NCBI GenBank assembly: GCA_963788015.1
Contig: CAWBEY010000012.1
Location: 930,001 to 994,000 of the forward strand
Source: JBBRHH01 sp963788015
GTDB lineage: Bacteria > Planctomycetota > Phycisphaerae > Tepidisphaerales > Tepidisphaeraceae
Reading direction: 5' to 3'
Length of the DNA stretch: 64,000 nt
The notes under the pieces were generated by a model that was not told the DNA's origin, did no database searches, and saw nothing but the letters and a program-made list of their open reading frames with translations. Within the stretch, counting starts at the first letter, position 1. Each line of letters opens with the position of its first letter. The position numbers and the translations under genes were made by a program. Below, in pieces: positions 1 through 8,900 of the stretch.

Positions 1-2
1 CG

Positions 3-1067
3 AAGCTGCTGAAGGATTTTTCGGAGTGCAAGGAGGATGGATCGACGGCCTGCGGGTGTTGGATCTATTCAGGCATTTATCCGGAGTATGACCACAACCG
101 CGCGCGGGACCGCAAGCGCACGCCGGGCAATCCGGTGGACCCGGACTGGGGATTCGCCTGGCCGCACAACCGCCGGATTATGTACAACCGTGCCAGCGCC
201 GATCCGGAGGGCAGGCCGTGGTCAGAGCGGAAAAAGTTGATCTGGTGGGACGCCCAAAAGAAGAAGTGGGAAGGGCCCGACGTGCCGGACTTTGAGCCGG
301 ACAAAGCCCCCTCCTACCGGCCAACGCCTGGAGCCAAGGGGATGGAGGCGATTGCGGGCGATCAGCCGTTCATCATGCATCCGGACGGGGTGGGGTGGTT
401 GTTTGCACCGGGAACAACCAAGGACGGCCCGCTTCCGACGCACTACGAGCCGGTGGAGTCGCCGGTGACGAACCTGCTTTATCCGAAGCAGGAGGAGAGC
501 CCGACGGCGCGATACTTCGAGGGGCCGATGAACGTGATCGCGCACACGCCGGAGAAGGAATATCCGATAGTCGCCTGCACGTTTCGGCTGACGGAGCATT
601 ATCTGAGCGGGCCGATGAGCCGGTTTAACAGCTGGCTCAACGAGCTTCAGCCGGAGATGTTTTGCGAGCTAAGCCCGGAACTGGCGGCCGAGAAAGGGAT
701 CGAGCACCGCGGCTGGATGGTGGTGCGTTCGGCGCGGGGCGCCATCGAGGCGCGGGCGATGGTGACACGGCGGCTTAAGCCGCTGGAGGTGCAGGGGCAG
801 GTGATTCATCAGATTGGCCTGCCGTTCCACTGGGGCTATGCGGGAGAGGCCGTCGGAAGCATCGCCAACGATCTGACGAGCCTGGTGGCCGACGCAAACG
901 TGAGCATGCATGAGGGAAAGGTGTTCACGTGCCAGGTGAGCGCGGGCCGCCTGGCGAATCAACCCGTGAAGCCGACGATGAACTTCGCCCCTTGGGCGAC
1001 GCGGGAGAATAGCCCCTACACCCGGAAGTCCGCGCAGCCGGAGGGGCATATGAAGCCCACGCAGTGA
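3..1067 (+). CDS. fdnG: Formate dehydrogenase alpha (major) subunit, C-terminal part
   Basis: This is the C-terminal 354 residues of a molybdopterin (Mo/W-bisPGD) formate dehydrogenase catalytic subunit, which oxidises formate to CO2. The start lies outside the window. The frame is open from base 3. Visible family signatures are WGFAWPHNRRIMYNRASADP, GPLPTHYEPVESP, a TEHYLSGPMSR block and ELQPEMFCELSPELA of the molybdopterin-dinucleotide-binding domain, then VHQIGLPFHWGY-type residues near the end. The length suits the last third of a roughly 1000-residue enzyme. The Cys/Sec active site and the N-terminal [4Fe-4S] domain are not in view, so selenocysteine use cannot be judged. It ends 15 bp from a convergent prepilin gene. 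The Mo/W-type ABC genes and MoaD-like gene near 54-55 kb could supply its cofactor metal, which is inference. Confidence 0.93.
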   Translation, partial: KLLKDFSECKEDGSTACGCWIYSGIYPEYDHNRARDRKRTPGNPVDPDWGFAWPHNRRIMYNRASADPEGRPWSERKKLIWWDAQKKKWEGPDVPDFEPDKAPSYRPTPGAKGMEAIAGDQPFIMHPDGVGWLFAPGTTKDGPLPTHYEPVESPVTNLLYPKQEESPTARYFEGPMNVIAHTPEKEYPIVACTFRLTEHYLSGPMSRFNSWLNELQPEMFCELSPELAAEKGIEHRGWMVVRSARGAIEARAMVTRRLKPLEVQGQVIHQIGLPFHWGYAGEAVGSIANDLTSLVADANVSMHEGKVFTCQVSAGRLANQPVKPTMNFAPWATRENSPYTRKSAQPEGHMKPTQ

Positions 1068-1082
1068 ACGCTTACAGCATAT

Positions 1083-1740
1083 CTATTGAGAGGCGGCGGC
1101 GTCCAGGCGGTTCCAGACGCTGGTGGGCAAGCCGGGGATATTAAAATCTCCGATGACGAAGCCAACGTGGCCGTCGGTGTAGGCGACGTTCACGCCGTTG
1201 GGGTGGGTGAGGAACCTGCACGTGAAATTCTTGCCGGTTGCACTATCGATCAGGTTCACGTCGCTTTGCATGTCGAACAGCAGCGCTTTCATCTTTGCCA
1301 TCTCGGCCGGATTTTTCGGCGTCTGGTCGAAGCTGCCGCGCTGGGCGTAGAGCGTCACCGCAGTCTGACCGGGCACGCCTACGTTTTCAATCGGGTAGGT
1401 GTCTTCCAGTGCGCCACTCGAGATCGAGGAGGGGCACTTGAACTGCGGCGGCTTGCACAGGCCGGCCTCAAGCAACTGGCCATACTGGCGGTATCCCGAG
1501 CCCTGCCACAAGGTAAGGGTTGAGTTCAGGTAGCAGGTGAGGAGGTGCTTGTTGTCGGAGATGTAGATGGAGTTGGCGGCCATAATGCCGCGAAGATTGG
1601 CCGCGCAGGTGATGCGGTTTGCGCTGCTCGCGTGCCCCACTGAGCATGGGGAGCAGCAGGCTGATGAGGATGGCCATGATGCCAAGCACCACCAGCAACT
1701 CAACCAGCGTAAAGCCGTTTCTGGAGCGATGTCGTTCCAT
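1083..1740 (-). CDS. Prepilin-type (type II secretion/H-X9-DG) protein, frameshifted
   Basis: The N-terminus reads RNGFTLVELLVVLGIMAIL, the classic type IV prepilin cleavage site (G/FTLVE) followed by one hydrophobic helix, so the product should be processed by a prepilin peptidase and assembled into a pseudopilus. The C-terminal half (cysteine-containing, ending near NGVNVAYTDGHVGFV) matches the planctomycete H-X9-DG family of secreted pilin-like proteins. The reading frame breaks once near 1630-1645, between the helix (LLPMLS..ARE) and the SSANRITCAANLRG continuation. The two halves join sensibly if one base is restored. Such proteins occur in many paralogues per planctomycete genome and their individual roles are unknown. 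A second one lies at 55.4 kb. Confidence 0.8.
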
Positions 1741-1792
1741 GTGCGGCTTTGATTATATCGTATTTAGGCGCGACAATGCGGCAGCCGGCGAA

Positions 1793-3211
1793 TTACGCGG
1801 CCTGGAGGAGCAGGCCGTTCTTCGCGCCCCAGCGAATCCGGCGGTAGGTCTGGACTTGTACCGTCTGGGCCTGAAGCATCGGCTGGAGCAACTGGGCGTT
1901 GGCGTCGGACTGGTCGACCAGAAGGCGAAGTTGCGGGGCTTGATGGGCGTCGATGGAGAACTGTGGAAGCGCCATGGCCACCAGTTGCCGGTTTTCGTTG
2001 AGCCAGCGATACGCACCGGCGATAGCGCCCAGGTCCGAAAGCCCCTGGCGGTCGATGGCCAGCAACACCAGCCGGCGGTCGCGGCTGATCGCCAGGCGTG
2101 CGCCCTCGCACATCGGCGGGCGGATCGGGCATTCGGCCAGGTCGTTCTTGAAGCGTTCCATCACGGCTGATAGCACGGCCGATTCGGAGACGTCAGCGCC
2201 CGGCAGGTCAACAACTTCATCCAAACTGGCGGCGGGATGGGGATCGAATTTCATGGTGCTCCCGGCGGTGGGTTGAACGTCGTTGTGCGCAGGCGCGGCC
2301 GGCGCGGCGATGGCGGACAGGATCAGGTCGGCGACAGTGCGGGCGGGAATACTTTTTGGCGAGGCGGCCCGGGCAAGAAAATCGCCCACCACTTGCCAAT
2401 GAAGGGTGGCGTGCGGTTGATCGGGTGAGGGACGGCAGCACATGACCAGATGCTCGGCCACCTCGGGGGCGTCGGTGACGGCCTGGCCCGGCTTCGAGCG
2501 GCCAGTTGAGGAACTGATCGCAGACGCCACTGAGCTTGCGGTAAATTTGATCGGCCTCTGCCAGGCTGCGGGCATCGAGCACGGAAAGCGTGAGGGCGGG
2601 GCGATGCAGATCGGCCAGGCTTTTGAGGGTGCGGTAAGCGCCGACGACGCCGTCGTGATCGCAGGTAGTGAGGAGCGTCCAGCTTTGCGTCTGGGCAAGA
2701 AGAGCGCGGGCCTCGGGAAGCTTGGGGTTGGTGAGCAGCAGGAGCCAGCAATCCACATCGCTGCTCAGCTCATTGATGGCGTCGGCCATCGCACGTGCAT
2801 CAAAGGCGATGGTTTCCTGCGGCTCGGAGTTGGAGGACTCGCCGGATCGTTCAAAAGTCATCAGGCGAAACTCGGCCACGTCCAATTCAATCAGGCCGAC
2901 GCGCTGGTCGTCGGCGGCAAGAAAGCGTGCGTAGCGTTTGACGTAGTCGAACTGCTTGCCGTTGAGGTGCGGGGCAATGATGGCGCGAATGGGCGGAATG
3001 AACGATTCAGATTCAGGGGCGTGCGGCTGATTGACGGCGGCCAGTTCTTCGGGCGTCAGCTCGTTGACCGGGGAGATGAAGCATGACGCGCAGCGCCGGG
3101 GGGCGTACGCTCAGGGCGGGGCATGCCGGCGGTGTGGCGGTCGCGCACGCTGCTGAGGAACAGGTGGCTGATCTCGCTGAGGCTGCGGTTGGGAATCGGT
3201 TGATCGGACAT
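1793..3211 (-). CDS. MinD/CpsD-like protein of unknown role, frameshifted
   Basis: The start chosen is the ATG at 3211 (MSDQPIPNRSLSEISHLFLS), 40 bp after the ParA-CBM48 gene on the same strand. The frame shifts near 3080 and again near 2475. When joined the product is about 470 residues. The central part (IIAPHLNGKQFDYVKRYARF, then QRVGLIELDVAEF, then LLLLTNPKLPEARALL and a DHDGVVGAYRTLKSL stretch) resembles the fold order of MinD/CpsD-type SIMIBI ATPases, but the P-loop is degenerate with no GKT/GKS. I infer a pseudo-ATPase or a distant MinD-like protein. The C-terminal 150 residues are not recognised. Its position right behind ParA suggests they act together. Confidence 0.55.
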
Positions 3212-3251
3212 GAATTGCCCTCAAGCTGAAGAACGGGTTTGGCGGCCGGCA

Positions 3252-4634
3252 TCACTCCACTTCGACAATGTTATTCCATTCGCCGAACTGGTTTTGCTCG
3301 ACATATTCGTTGTGCGGGTCGGTCATCCATTCACCGTCCACGATCAGGCGGTAGCGGTATCGGCCCGGAGCAAGGGGAAGACGCATCTGCCATTCGCCGG
3401 GCCGCCGGCCGGTCTGCATGGGCGTGGAAACCGAGGACCAGTTGTTGAAGTCGCCGGCGATCATCACCTGCTCGGCCTTTTCAAATCGGGTGGCGAAGAC
3501 GACCGTGTGGCCGATCTGCTTCACGCCATAAAACTCATCCAGCTTTTGCTCGGTGGTCTTGGGCATGGCTGGAGCGGGGGCGGCAGCGGCCTGGCGAACG
3601 GGGGCCGGCGCTGGCGACTCCTCTGCTTCATCCTCCTCATAGACGGCATGCTCATGGGCTTCGGCGACCGCAATTGCGCCGTATTCAGCCGCGCCGGCAT
3701 GGGCGGGGGCGGTGCTGGAGCTGAACGGAGCGGTGTTGGAGATGAACGGCGTGGTGTTGCGGCCGAACTGGTAGTTGTTGAGCTGCGCCAACTGGCGGGC
3801 GCGTTTGCACCAACTCGGCCGGCCGGGAGATAAGCTTGTCCGCCTCGCGCGGGGCTTCCGTTTCGAGCGGGCGATGCCCCATCAGCTCGCGGGCGAGATT
3901 CACAAAGTCTTTGTAGCCGCGGCTGCCGGGATCGTACTCCGTGATGGGCTGGCCAAAGCTGGCGGCCTCCTTCAGCTTGGTGTTGAAGTTGATCGTGCTC
4001 TGCATGAGCGAGTCGCGGAACTTGGCGCGCAGCTCCTGCAGCACTTCGCGGGCGAGCTTGGTGCGGGTGTCGTAAAGGGTGGGGAGGACGCGGACGCGCA
4101 CGTCGCTCTTGCACTGCTCCTTGAGCAGCTCCAGCGTTTCCATCATGCCGCGCCAGGCCGTGCAGGCTGAAAAATCCGGTTTCCACAGGGACGATCACTT
4201 CATCGGCAGTGCGCAGGGCATTGAAGGTGAGCAGGCCAACGCTTGGCGGGCAGTCGATGACGCACCACTCGTACGTGGCGCGGACATTTTCCAGCGCGGC
4301 GAAGGCGGTCATCGCGGCCGGGACGGCCGGCGAAAATTTGCTCGAACGCCGCGAGCTTCAGGTTTGAGGGAGCCAGATCAAACTCGCTGGCGATCTGCCA
4401 GACCACCTCGCTGAGCCTGGCAGTCTTGCCGTCGGATTCATCGATGACCGCATCGTAGACCGTGCGCTCGATCTGCTCCTCGGGCACGGCCAGGCCCACG
4501 CCGCAATGGCCCTGGGGATCGAAGTCAACGAGAAGTGTTTTGTGGCCGAGTCGTGCGAGACAGGCGGCGAGATTAATGCTGGTGGTGGTTTTCCCACAGC
4601 CGCCTTTTTGATTCATGATCGCGATCGTTCGCAT
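3252..4634 (-). CDS. ParA-family ATPase apparently fused to an AMPK/CBM48 glycogen-binding domain, frameshifted
   Basis: The N-terminus is a clear ParA/Soj ATPase: MRTIAIMNQKGGCGKTTTSI carries the deviant Walker A, followed by LLVDFDPQGH (A') and the Walker B region ending VIDCPPSVGLLTFNALR. Reading continues through two single-base shifts (near 4320 and 4145) into TRTKLAREVLQELR, typical of ParA C-termini. A third shift near 3800 joins ELVQT to ARQLAQLNNYQFG. After an Ala/Pro-rich linker the last 90 residues (VVFATRFEKAEQVMIAGDFN, then APGRYRYRLIVDGEW) are an AMPK1-CBM/CBM48-type carbohydrate-binding domain. Without the third shift it would be two overlapping genes. The fusion reading is favoured because no second start or Shine-Dalgarno is apparent. 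Partner and cargo are unknown. Confidence 0.8.
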
Positions 4635-4771
4635 CGTTCACCTTCCCTGGTCAAGTCAGGCTCCGTCCGTGGAGGCTTGCGTCATGTTGCCCGGACGCGA
4701 GGCGTTCGTGTATTGCCCGTGTGAATGTCATCGGGAATGCCGCCCGAATTTCTTTAGGTTTATGGGACACC

Positions 4772-6178
4772 TCAGGCGGCCGGCGCAAGACGCATGGCGG
4801 GCACGGGGGCCGGTGCAGCGCCAGATGGCCGGTATTCCGCCACGCAGCGCCGCAGGGCCTGAATCACTTGCTCCGGCCGGGCGTCAATCACGCCGGCAAG
4901 CGTCTGCATCATGCGCTCAACCTGCCGGGGCTGGGCGCGCGGGAGTTGCCAGACTCGAATTTTTTCGTGGGAGGTGGGAACGGTTTCTTCCGAATCCAGC
5001 GCCAGCTCTTCGTAAAGTTTTTCCCCAGGTCGGATGCCGCTGAACTGGATGGCGATGTCCTCATCAGGCCGCAGGCCGCTGCGGCAGATCATCTCGCGGG
5101 CCAAGTCGAGGATGCGCATCGGCTCGCCCATGTCCAGAACAAAGATCTCCCCCCCCTGCCCGATCGCACCGGCCTGCATCACGAGCTGGCTGGCCTCTGG
5201 GATGGTCATGAAATATCGCTTCATGTCAGGGTGCGTCACGGTGACCGGCCCCCCCGCTTCAATCTGCTTGCGAAAAATAGGCACGACGCTGCCGCTGGAG
5301 CCCAGGACGTTGCCAAAGCGAACGGCGACAAAACGGGTGGCGCGGGCGGAGGGTTCGTGGGAGGGTTCAGGGTTCAGGGTTCGGGGTTCAGGGGAAAAGG
5401 GTTCGGGGTAAATCAGGGTCTGGGGTTCAGGATGGAGGACCAAAGGGTCGGTATCAGAGCTTCGCGGTTGAACTTTGATTGCCCGAATCCCCGCAGTCAT
5501 GGGCGCGCCCACTGAACCCTGAACCCTGAACCCTGAACCCTCCACTGAACCCTGAACCCTGAACCCCGAACCCTCATTCAACGACTGAATATACAACTCC
5601 GCACAGCGCTTGGTCGCCCCCATCACGCTGGTCGGGTTGACCGCTTTGTCGGTGCTGACCATGACAAACGCGCCCACCGCGGCAGCCTGGGCGGCGTCGG
5701 CGATGACGCGGGTGCCCAACACGTTGTTCTTCACCGCCTCGCCCGGATTGGCCTCCATCATCGGCACATGCTTGTGGGCCGCGCAGTGAAACACCACGTC
5801 GGGCTGATGCTGGTTGAAGATCTGCTCAATCCGCGGCCGGTCGCAGATGTCGGCCACGAGGGGAACAATGTCAGCGCCGACCCAGCGGTGGTTCAGCTCG
5901 CGGTCGATTTCAAACAGGCTGTTCTCGGCGCGATCGAGCAGGAGAAGTCGGCGAGGGCAAAACTTCATGGCCTGGCGGCAGATTTCCGAGCCAATGCTGC
6001 CCCCCGCGCCGCTGACGAGAATAGTTTTGCCCGCGAGAAAACGCTGGAGCTCAGGCGTGTCGAGATTGACGGGTGCCCGGCCAAGAAGGTCGAGGATGTC
6101 CATGGGGGGCGGCGCGGACGCTGGCATGGCAGCTACGGCGGGAAAAGAGGGAGCGAAATTTAGACGACAGTGCTGCAA
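4772..6178 (-). CDS. CapD/EpsC-type NDP-sugar 4,6-dehydratase/epimerase with in-frame repeat insertion
   Basis: This is a polysaccharide-biosynthesis NAD(P)-dependent SDR enzyme acting on UDP-/NDP-sugars. The Rossmann motif ILVSGAGGSIGSEICRQ starts the domain, followed by AAHKHVPMME, the VSTDKAVNPTSVMGATKR segment with the catalytic lysine region, and RFGNVLGSSGSVVPIFRKQI. It lacks the N-terminal transmembrane half of full CapD/WbpM proteins. The likely start is an internal ATG near 6103 (MDILDLLGRAP), because the first 25 residues are low in family similarity. About 80 extra residues (GSGFRVQGS repeats and PEPRTLNPEP) sit between IQSLN and TRFVAVRFGN, where relatives have only a short loop. 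They come from the heptamer repeat insert at about 5340-5580. Confidence 0.88.
   Translation of the reverse strand: MQHCRLNFAPSFPAVAAMPASAPPPMDILDLLGRAPVNLDTPELQRFLAGKTILVSGAGGSIGSEICRQAMKFCPRRLLLLDRAENSLFEIDRELNHRWVGADIVPLVADICDRPRIEQIFNQHQPDVVFHCAAHKHVPMMEANPGEAVKNNVLGTRVIADAAQAAAVGAFVMVSTDKAVNPTSVMGATKRCAELYIQSLNEGSGFRVQGSVEGSGFRVQGSVGAPMTAGIRAIKVQPRSSDTDPLVLHPEPQTLIYPEPFSPEPRTLNPEPSHEPSARATRFVAVRFGNVLGSSGSVVPIFRKQIEAGGPVTVTHPDMKRYFMTIPEASQLVMQAGAIGQGGEIFVLDMGEPMRILDLAREMICRSGLRPDEDIAIQFSGIRPGEKLYEELALDSEETVPTSHEKIRVWQLPRAQPRQVERMMQTLAGVIDARPEQVIQALRRCVAEYRPSGAAPAPVPAMRLAPAA
5361..5575. repeat. Inverted heptamer-repeat insert (GGTTCAG units) inside the CapD-type gene
   Basis: On the + strand, bases 5361-5410 carry tandem GGTTCAG units and bases 5511-5575 carry the complementary CTGAACC units (four, a short interruption, then three more with one variant). 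The two arms are inverted, so the roughly 100 bp between them could be the loop of a long hairpin. Both arms and the loop are open in the capD frame, and the repeat translates as GSGFRVQGS on one side and PEPRTLNPEP on the other. The position in a surface loop of the Rossmann enzyme explains why the gene can stay open. Confidence 0.85.
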
Positions 6179-6331
6179 GCATGGAGGAGCCCGGTTCTAT
6201 TATCGGCCCGGGAAGGGTGGGGGGTTTACATTAGATGAAGCGGGCGTTGGTGGAGTGATTTCGGGAAACGGATGAAAGACTCGGGCGGGGCGCCCGAGCC
6301 ACGGGTTGAAAGGTCGAGGCGACCATGCATA

Positions 6332-7286
6332 TCAAGGGTTGACGACATTGACCGGATGGCCAGCTTGAAACGCCGCGATATTGCTCGCCGTAGCGTGCAT
6401 AAGCCGGCGGCGGGCGGCAAGCGCGGCCCAGGCAATGTGCGGCGTGATGAGGCAGTTTTTTGCTTTCAGCAACGGGTTATCGGGGGAAATAGGTTCGCTC
6501 GAGACAACATCGACAGCCGCACCCCCGAGCCGGCCGCCGTTGAGCGCATCGGCCAGATCCCGCTCGTTAACCAGCGCCCCCGCGCAGTGTTGAGCAGCAT
6601 GGCCGTTGGCTTCATCCGCGACAGCGAATCAGCGTTGATCATCCCGGCGTTCGTGGAAGTCAGCGGGCAGTGAAGGGTGAGAACGTCGCAGCGTTCGATA
6701 ATTTCACCCAGATCGGCAAAGGCGAACGGCTCATATTCGGGCGGCGCTTTACCCCGGCCAGTCGCCAGGATGTTCATCCCCAGCGCGTGCCCGATCAAAC
6801 CAACCGCCCGGCCAATCCGGCCAAAGCCAATGATGCCCAGCGTCAGGCCCGCCAACTCAAGCTGCGGAGTCTTCCAAAACGAAAAGTCGCGGCACTTGCT
6901 CCACTCGCCCTCTTCTACGGCCCGCCCATGCAGGCCGATATGGTGAGCAAGTTCCAGAAGCAGTGCGATGGTGAACTGCGCGACGGCCTGGGTGCCGTAT
7001 TCAGGGACATTGGAAACAGGAATATTGCGGGCCCTGGCGGCCGCGATATCAATGATGTTATACCCCGTCGCCGTAACTGTAATAAAGCGGAGACTGGTGC
7101 GCCGGCGATCATCTCCTCCGTCAGCGCAGCTTTATTGGCAATGACGATCTCAGCGTCCGCAATCCGGGCAGGAATTTGACCGGGCGAACTGCGCGAGTGA
7201 ACCACCAGATCCCCCAACGTCGCCACCGGATCCCACGGATTATCACCAGGGTTAAGCGTCTGCCCATCCAAGGCAACGATCTTCAT
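6332..7286 (-). CDS. D-2-hydroxyacid dehydrogenase (glycerate dehydrogenase/hydroxypyruvate reductase type), frameshifted
   Basis: The start is ATG at 7286 (MKIVALDGQTLNPGDNPWDP), typical of glycerate dehydrogenase-like NAD-dependent 2-hydroxyacid dehydrogenases. The NAD-binding motif is LTLGIIGFGRIGRAVGLIG, followed by HCPLTSTNAGMINADSL and MLLNTARG. Reading the last part in a shifted frame gives the usual ending QAGHPVNVVNP and a stop at 6332. At least three single-base shifts (near 7085, 6860-6920 and 6570) break the frame. The joined protein, about 317 residues, is of normal family length. It may be intact in the living cell given how widespread indels are in this sequence. It stands alone, with no serine-cycle or glycolate genes beside it. 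Confidence 0.75.
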
Positions 7287-7496
7287 CCGATCCTCCCACG
7301 TGAATGCCAGCGTCAACCGCGAAGTTAGCAAGCATGGTATCCATAACGAAAGGAGCATCAAATCAGTTTCCCATCGCGACAATTGCGCAAGCCCGCGGGT
7401 TTTGCCCAGGCCATGGGACATGAAGAAGCTGCCCTTAATGATCCAAAGGAGTCGAACGATCCAAGGGGGTCGGGAGTCGGGAGTCGTGTTCGCGCG

Positions 7497-7895
7497 TCAG
7501 GAAGCGAAAGGAAATGCGCAGCATTGTCGCACCCCGCGACCGCAGCGCAGCGAAGTCCTGAAGCACTCCGGCCTCGCGAAGCGAGGCGACGCCCAAACCC
7601 TGTCCAAAAACGCCTGGCGCGAGACGCAGTGGATTTCGACCGCGGTCAAGTCCAGACAACGAGTCCAATCAGTCAGAACATATTGCGAGAAGGAACACCG
7701 CAGCCCGCGGTCGAAAGACACAAGCGCCCACCCGGAGTTTTCAGACAGAGCCCAACTCCTCAGCCGGGTCCACTGCCCGCGGGCAGTGGCGCAAAAGCGG
7801 AGAAACTTCTGAATCCAGCCGCGATAAGCTTCAATGGTGTTGTCAGCCAACCGGCGTTGCCGGGCCACCGCCTCGAAATGATCGAGCAATTTCAT
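7497..7895 (-). pseudogene. Integron-integrase-type tyrosine recombinase, N-terminal remnant
   Basis: From ATG 7895 the protein begins MKLLDHFEAVARQRRLADNT and continues IEAYRGWIQKFLRFCATARG, the SAM-like N-terminal core-binding domain found in planctomycete integron integrases. After about 45 residues the similarity stops and the frame runs on in unrelated sequence. No catalytic R/H/R/Y domain follows. The remnant points left, away from the cassette-like genes on its right. This is the usual intI-attI-cassette geometry. I read it as a dead integrase. Confidence 0.55.
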
Positions 7896-8039
7896 GATCC
7901 GATCGAATACCATACTGCTGCTAATCGAGTCGACAGGATATTTTGTTTTGACAAGTGGCCCCCATCCGGGCAAGCTGGCGAGGGTCAGCCGGTGCTATGT
8001 TGCGACAGCGGGCGGGAGACTAAAAGGTTTATCCATCAC

Positions 8040-8312
8040 ATGCAGGCCTCGACGCCAACATGGAAAGGCACCCCGTTTGAAATCGGTCGCCGGTATCGCG
8101 TTCTCAAAGCTGCCTCCTCGCTGCCACCAGAACAGAGCTTAGCGCCAGGCGAGGTCGTTACATATCAGCAGTGCGGATACAGTCGCTATGACAGTACCTC
8201 CATCTTCGCCTTCACGAATGAAGAGGGTGTGGAACGGTCCTGGTGGCTGCACGATGACGAGCCGCTTGAGAACCTGCGCGATGTTTTCGCCGCGATCGAG
8301 AGTGGTGGATAA
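8040..8312 (+). CDS. DUF3601-type small protein, probable integron cassette gene
   Basis: This 90-residue protein has the signature TPFEIGRRYRVLKA, then GEVVTYQQCGYSRYDSTSIF and a final SWWLHDDEPLENLRDVF, matching the DUF3601 family whose function is unknown. There is no signal peptide or membrane segment. The stop codon TAA lies inside the left end of an attC-like hairpin (8309-8396), as in integron cassettes. The start ATG at 8040 is about 145 bp from the integrase remnant and gives the full domain. Confidence 0.7.
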   Translation: MQASTPTWKGTPFEIGRRYRVLKAASSLPPEQSLAPGEVVTYQQCGYSRYDSTSIFAFTNEEGVERSWWLHDDEPLENLRDVFAAIESGG

Positions 8313-8396
8313 CCCGCCGCTGCACTGGATCGCGGCCGCGGAGCGCTTCACTCTGATTCAATGGGTCGTCGGCTCGGCCGCGGCCAGTGAACGGCA
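8309..8396 (+). repeat. attC-like inverted repeat 1
   Basis: The left arm at 8316-8328 (GCCG, then CACTGG after a short unpaired step) pairs with the right arm at 8384-8395 (CCAGTG, then CGGC after AA). The arms are separated by a GC-rich variable middle. The TAACCC at its left edge contains the stop of the upstream cassette gene, like an R'' box. A good GTTRRRY box on the right was not found, so this is a degenerate or divergent attC. Confidence 0.4.
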
Positions 8397-8404
8397 GATA
8401 CGTG

Positions 8405-8836
8405 ATGGCACAAATGCCTTGGAAGTCGATCGACATACGCGGAGACCTAGCGGCGCTCGATCGCCTCGTGGTGGCGGACGACTCGCGCGTGCTGGAGTTG
8501 TACGCGTCAAAGCTCAACGAGCCGTTCTTCCCGCAGGATGTATGTCGCGACGGCTATCAGCACCTCAACTGGCGTCTCGTGCTGCAAGGGTTCACAGCTG
8601 ACGCCGCGTTCGTTGAAGTCGTCTTCATTGCATGCGACGTATTGGTCTGGTCGTGGATGCAGGGGCCGCATTTCGACGGGAGAGTCGATAGCCTTCGACG
8701 CGTTGAGTTGTACGGCCCCTCGAAAGCGACGCACATCCGGTGTGCGCGATTGATCTATCGCACTCATTCCGACGACGCTGCGGCAGTCTTGGGGATCATC
8801 GCTGAGGATATTGCAGCGGCCCGGCGGGTGACATAA
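8405..8836 (+). CDS. Hypothetical protein, probable integron cassette gene
   Basis: This 143-residue protein starts at ATG 8405 (MAQMPWKSIDIRGDLAALDR). I do not recognise the family. It appears soluble, with a hydrophobic beta-rich middle (FVEVVFIACDVLVWSWMQG) and a C-terminal helix. The gene sits exactly between two attC-like hairpins and its TAA stop lies inside the second, which supports cassette status. A longer in-frame start at 8387 would overlap the first hairpin and is less likely. Confidence 0.6.
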   Translation: MAQMPWKSIDIRGDLAALDRLVVADDSRVLELYASKLNEPFFPQDVCRDGYQHLNWRLVLQGFTADAAFVEVVFIACDVLVWSWMQGPHFDGRVDSLRRVELYGPSKATHIRCARLIYRTHSDDAAAVLGIIAEDIAAARRVT

Positions 8837-8883
8837 CCCGCCGATGCAGTTGGCCCTCGGCGCGGCCGCGGCCAGTGAACGGC
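8831..8883 (+). repeat. attC-like inverted repeat 2
   Basis: The segment begins TAACCCGCCGATGCAG and ends GCCAGTGAACGGC (8871-8883). That right arm, with its CGGCCGC lead-in, is shared with attC-like repeat 1. Arm pairing is weaker here than in the first element and a right-hand GTTRRRY box is again not evident. It spans the stop of the 8405-8836 gene. Confidence 0.35.
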
Positions 8884-8900
8884 ATTGCGTTTTCCTGCAC

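Noticed and set aside
5340..5580. The CapD repeat insert as a telomere-like or CRISPR-like array
   Set aside because: Units are contiguous heptamers in inverted arms with no spacers. A hairpin-forming insertion element is the simpler reading.
8405..8836. Known toxin or immunity family for the cassette protein
   Set aside because: No motif of Imm or toxin families could be found, so it is left unassigned.
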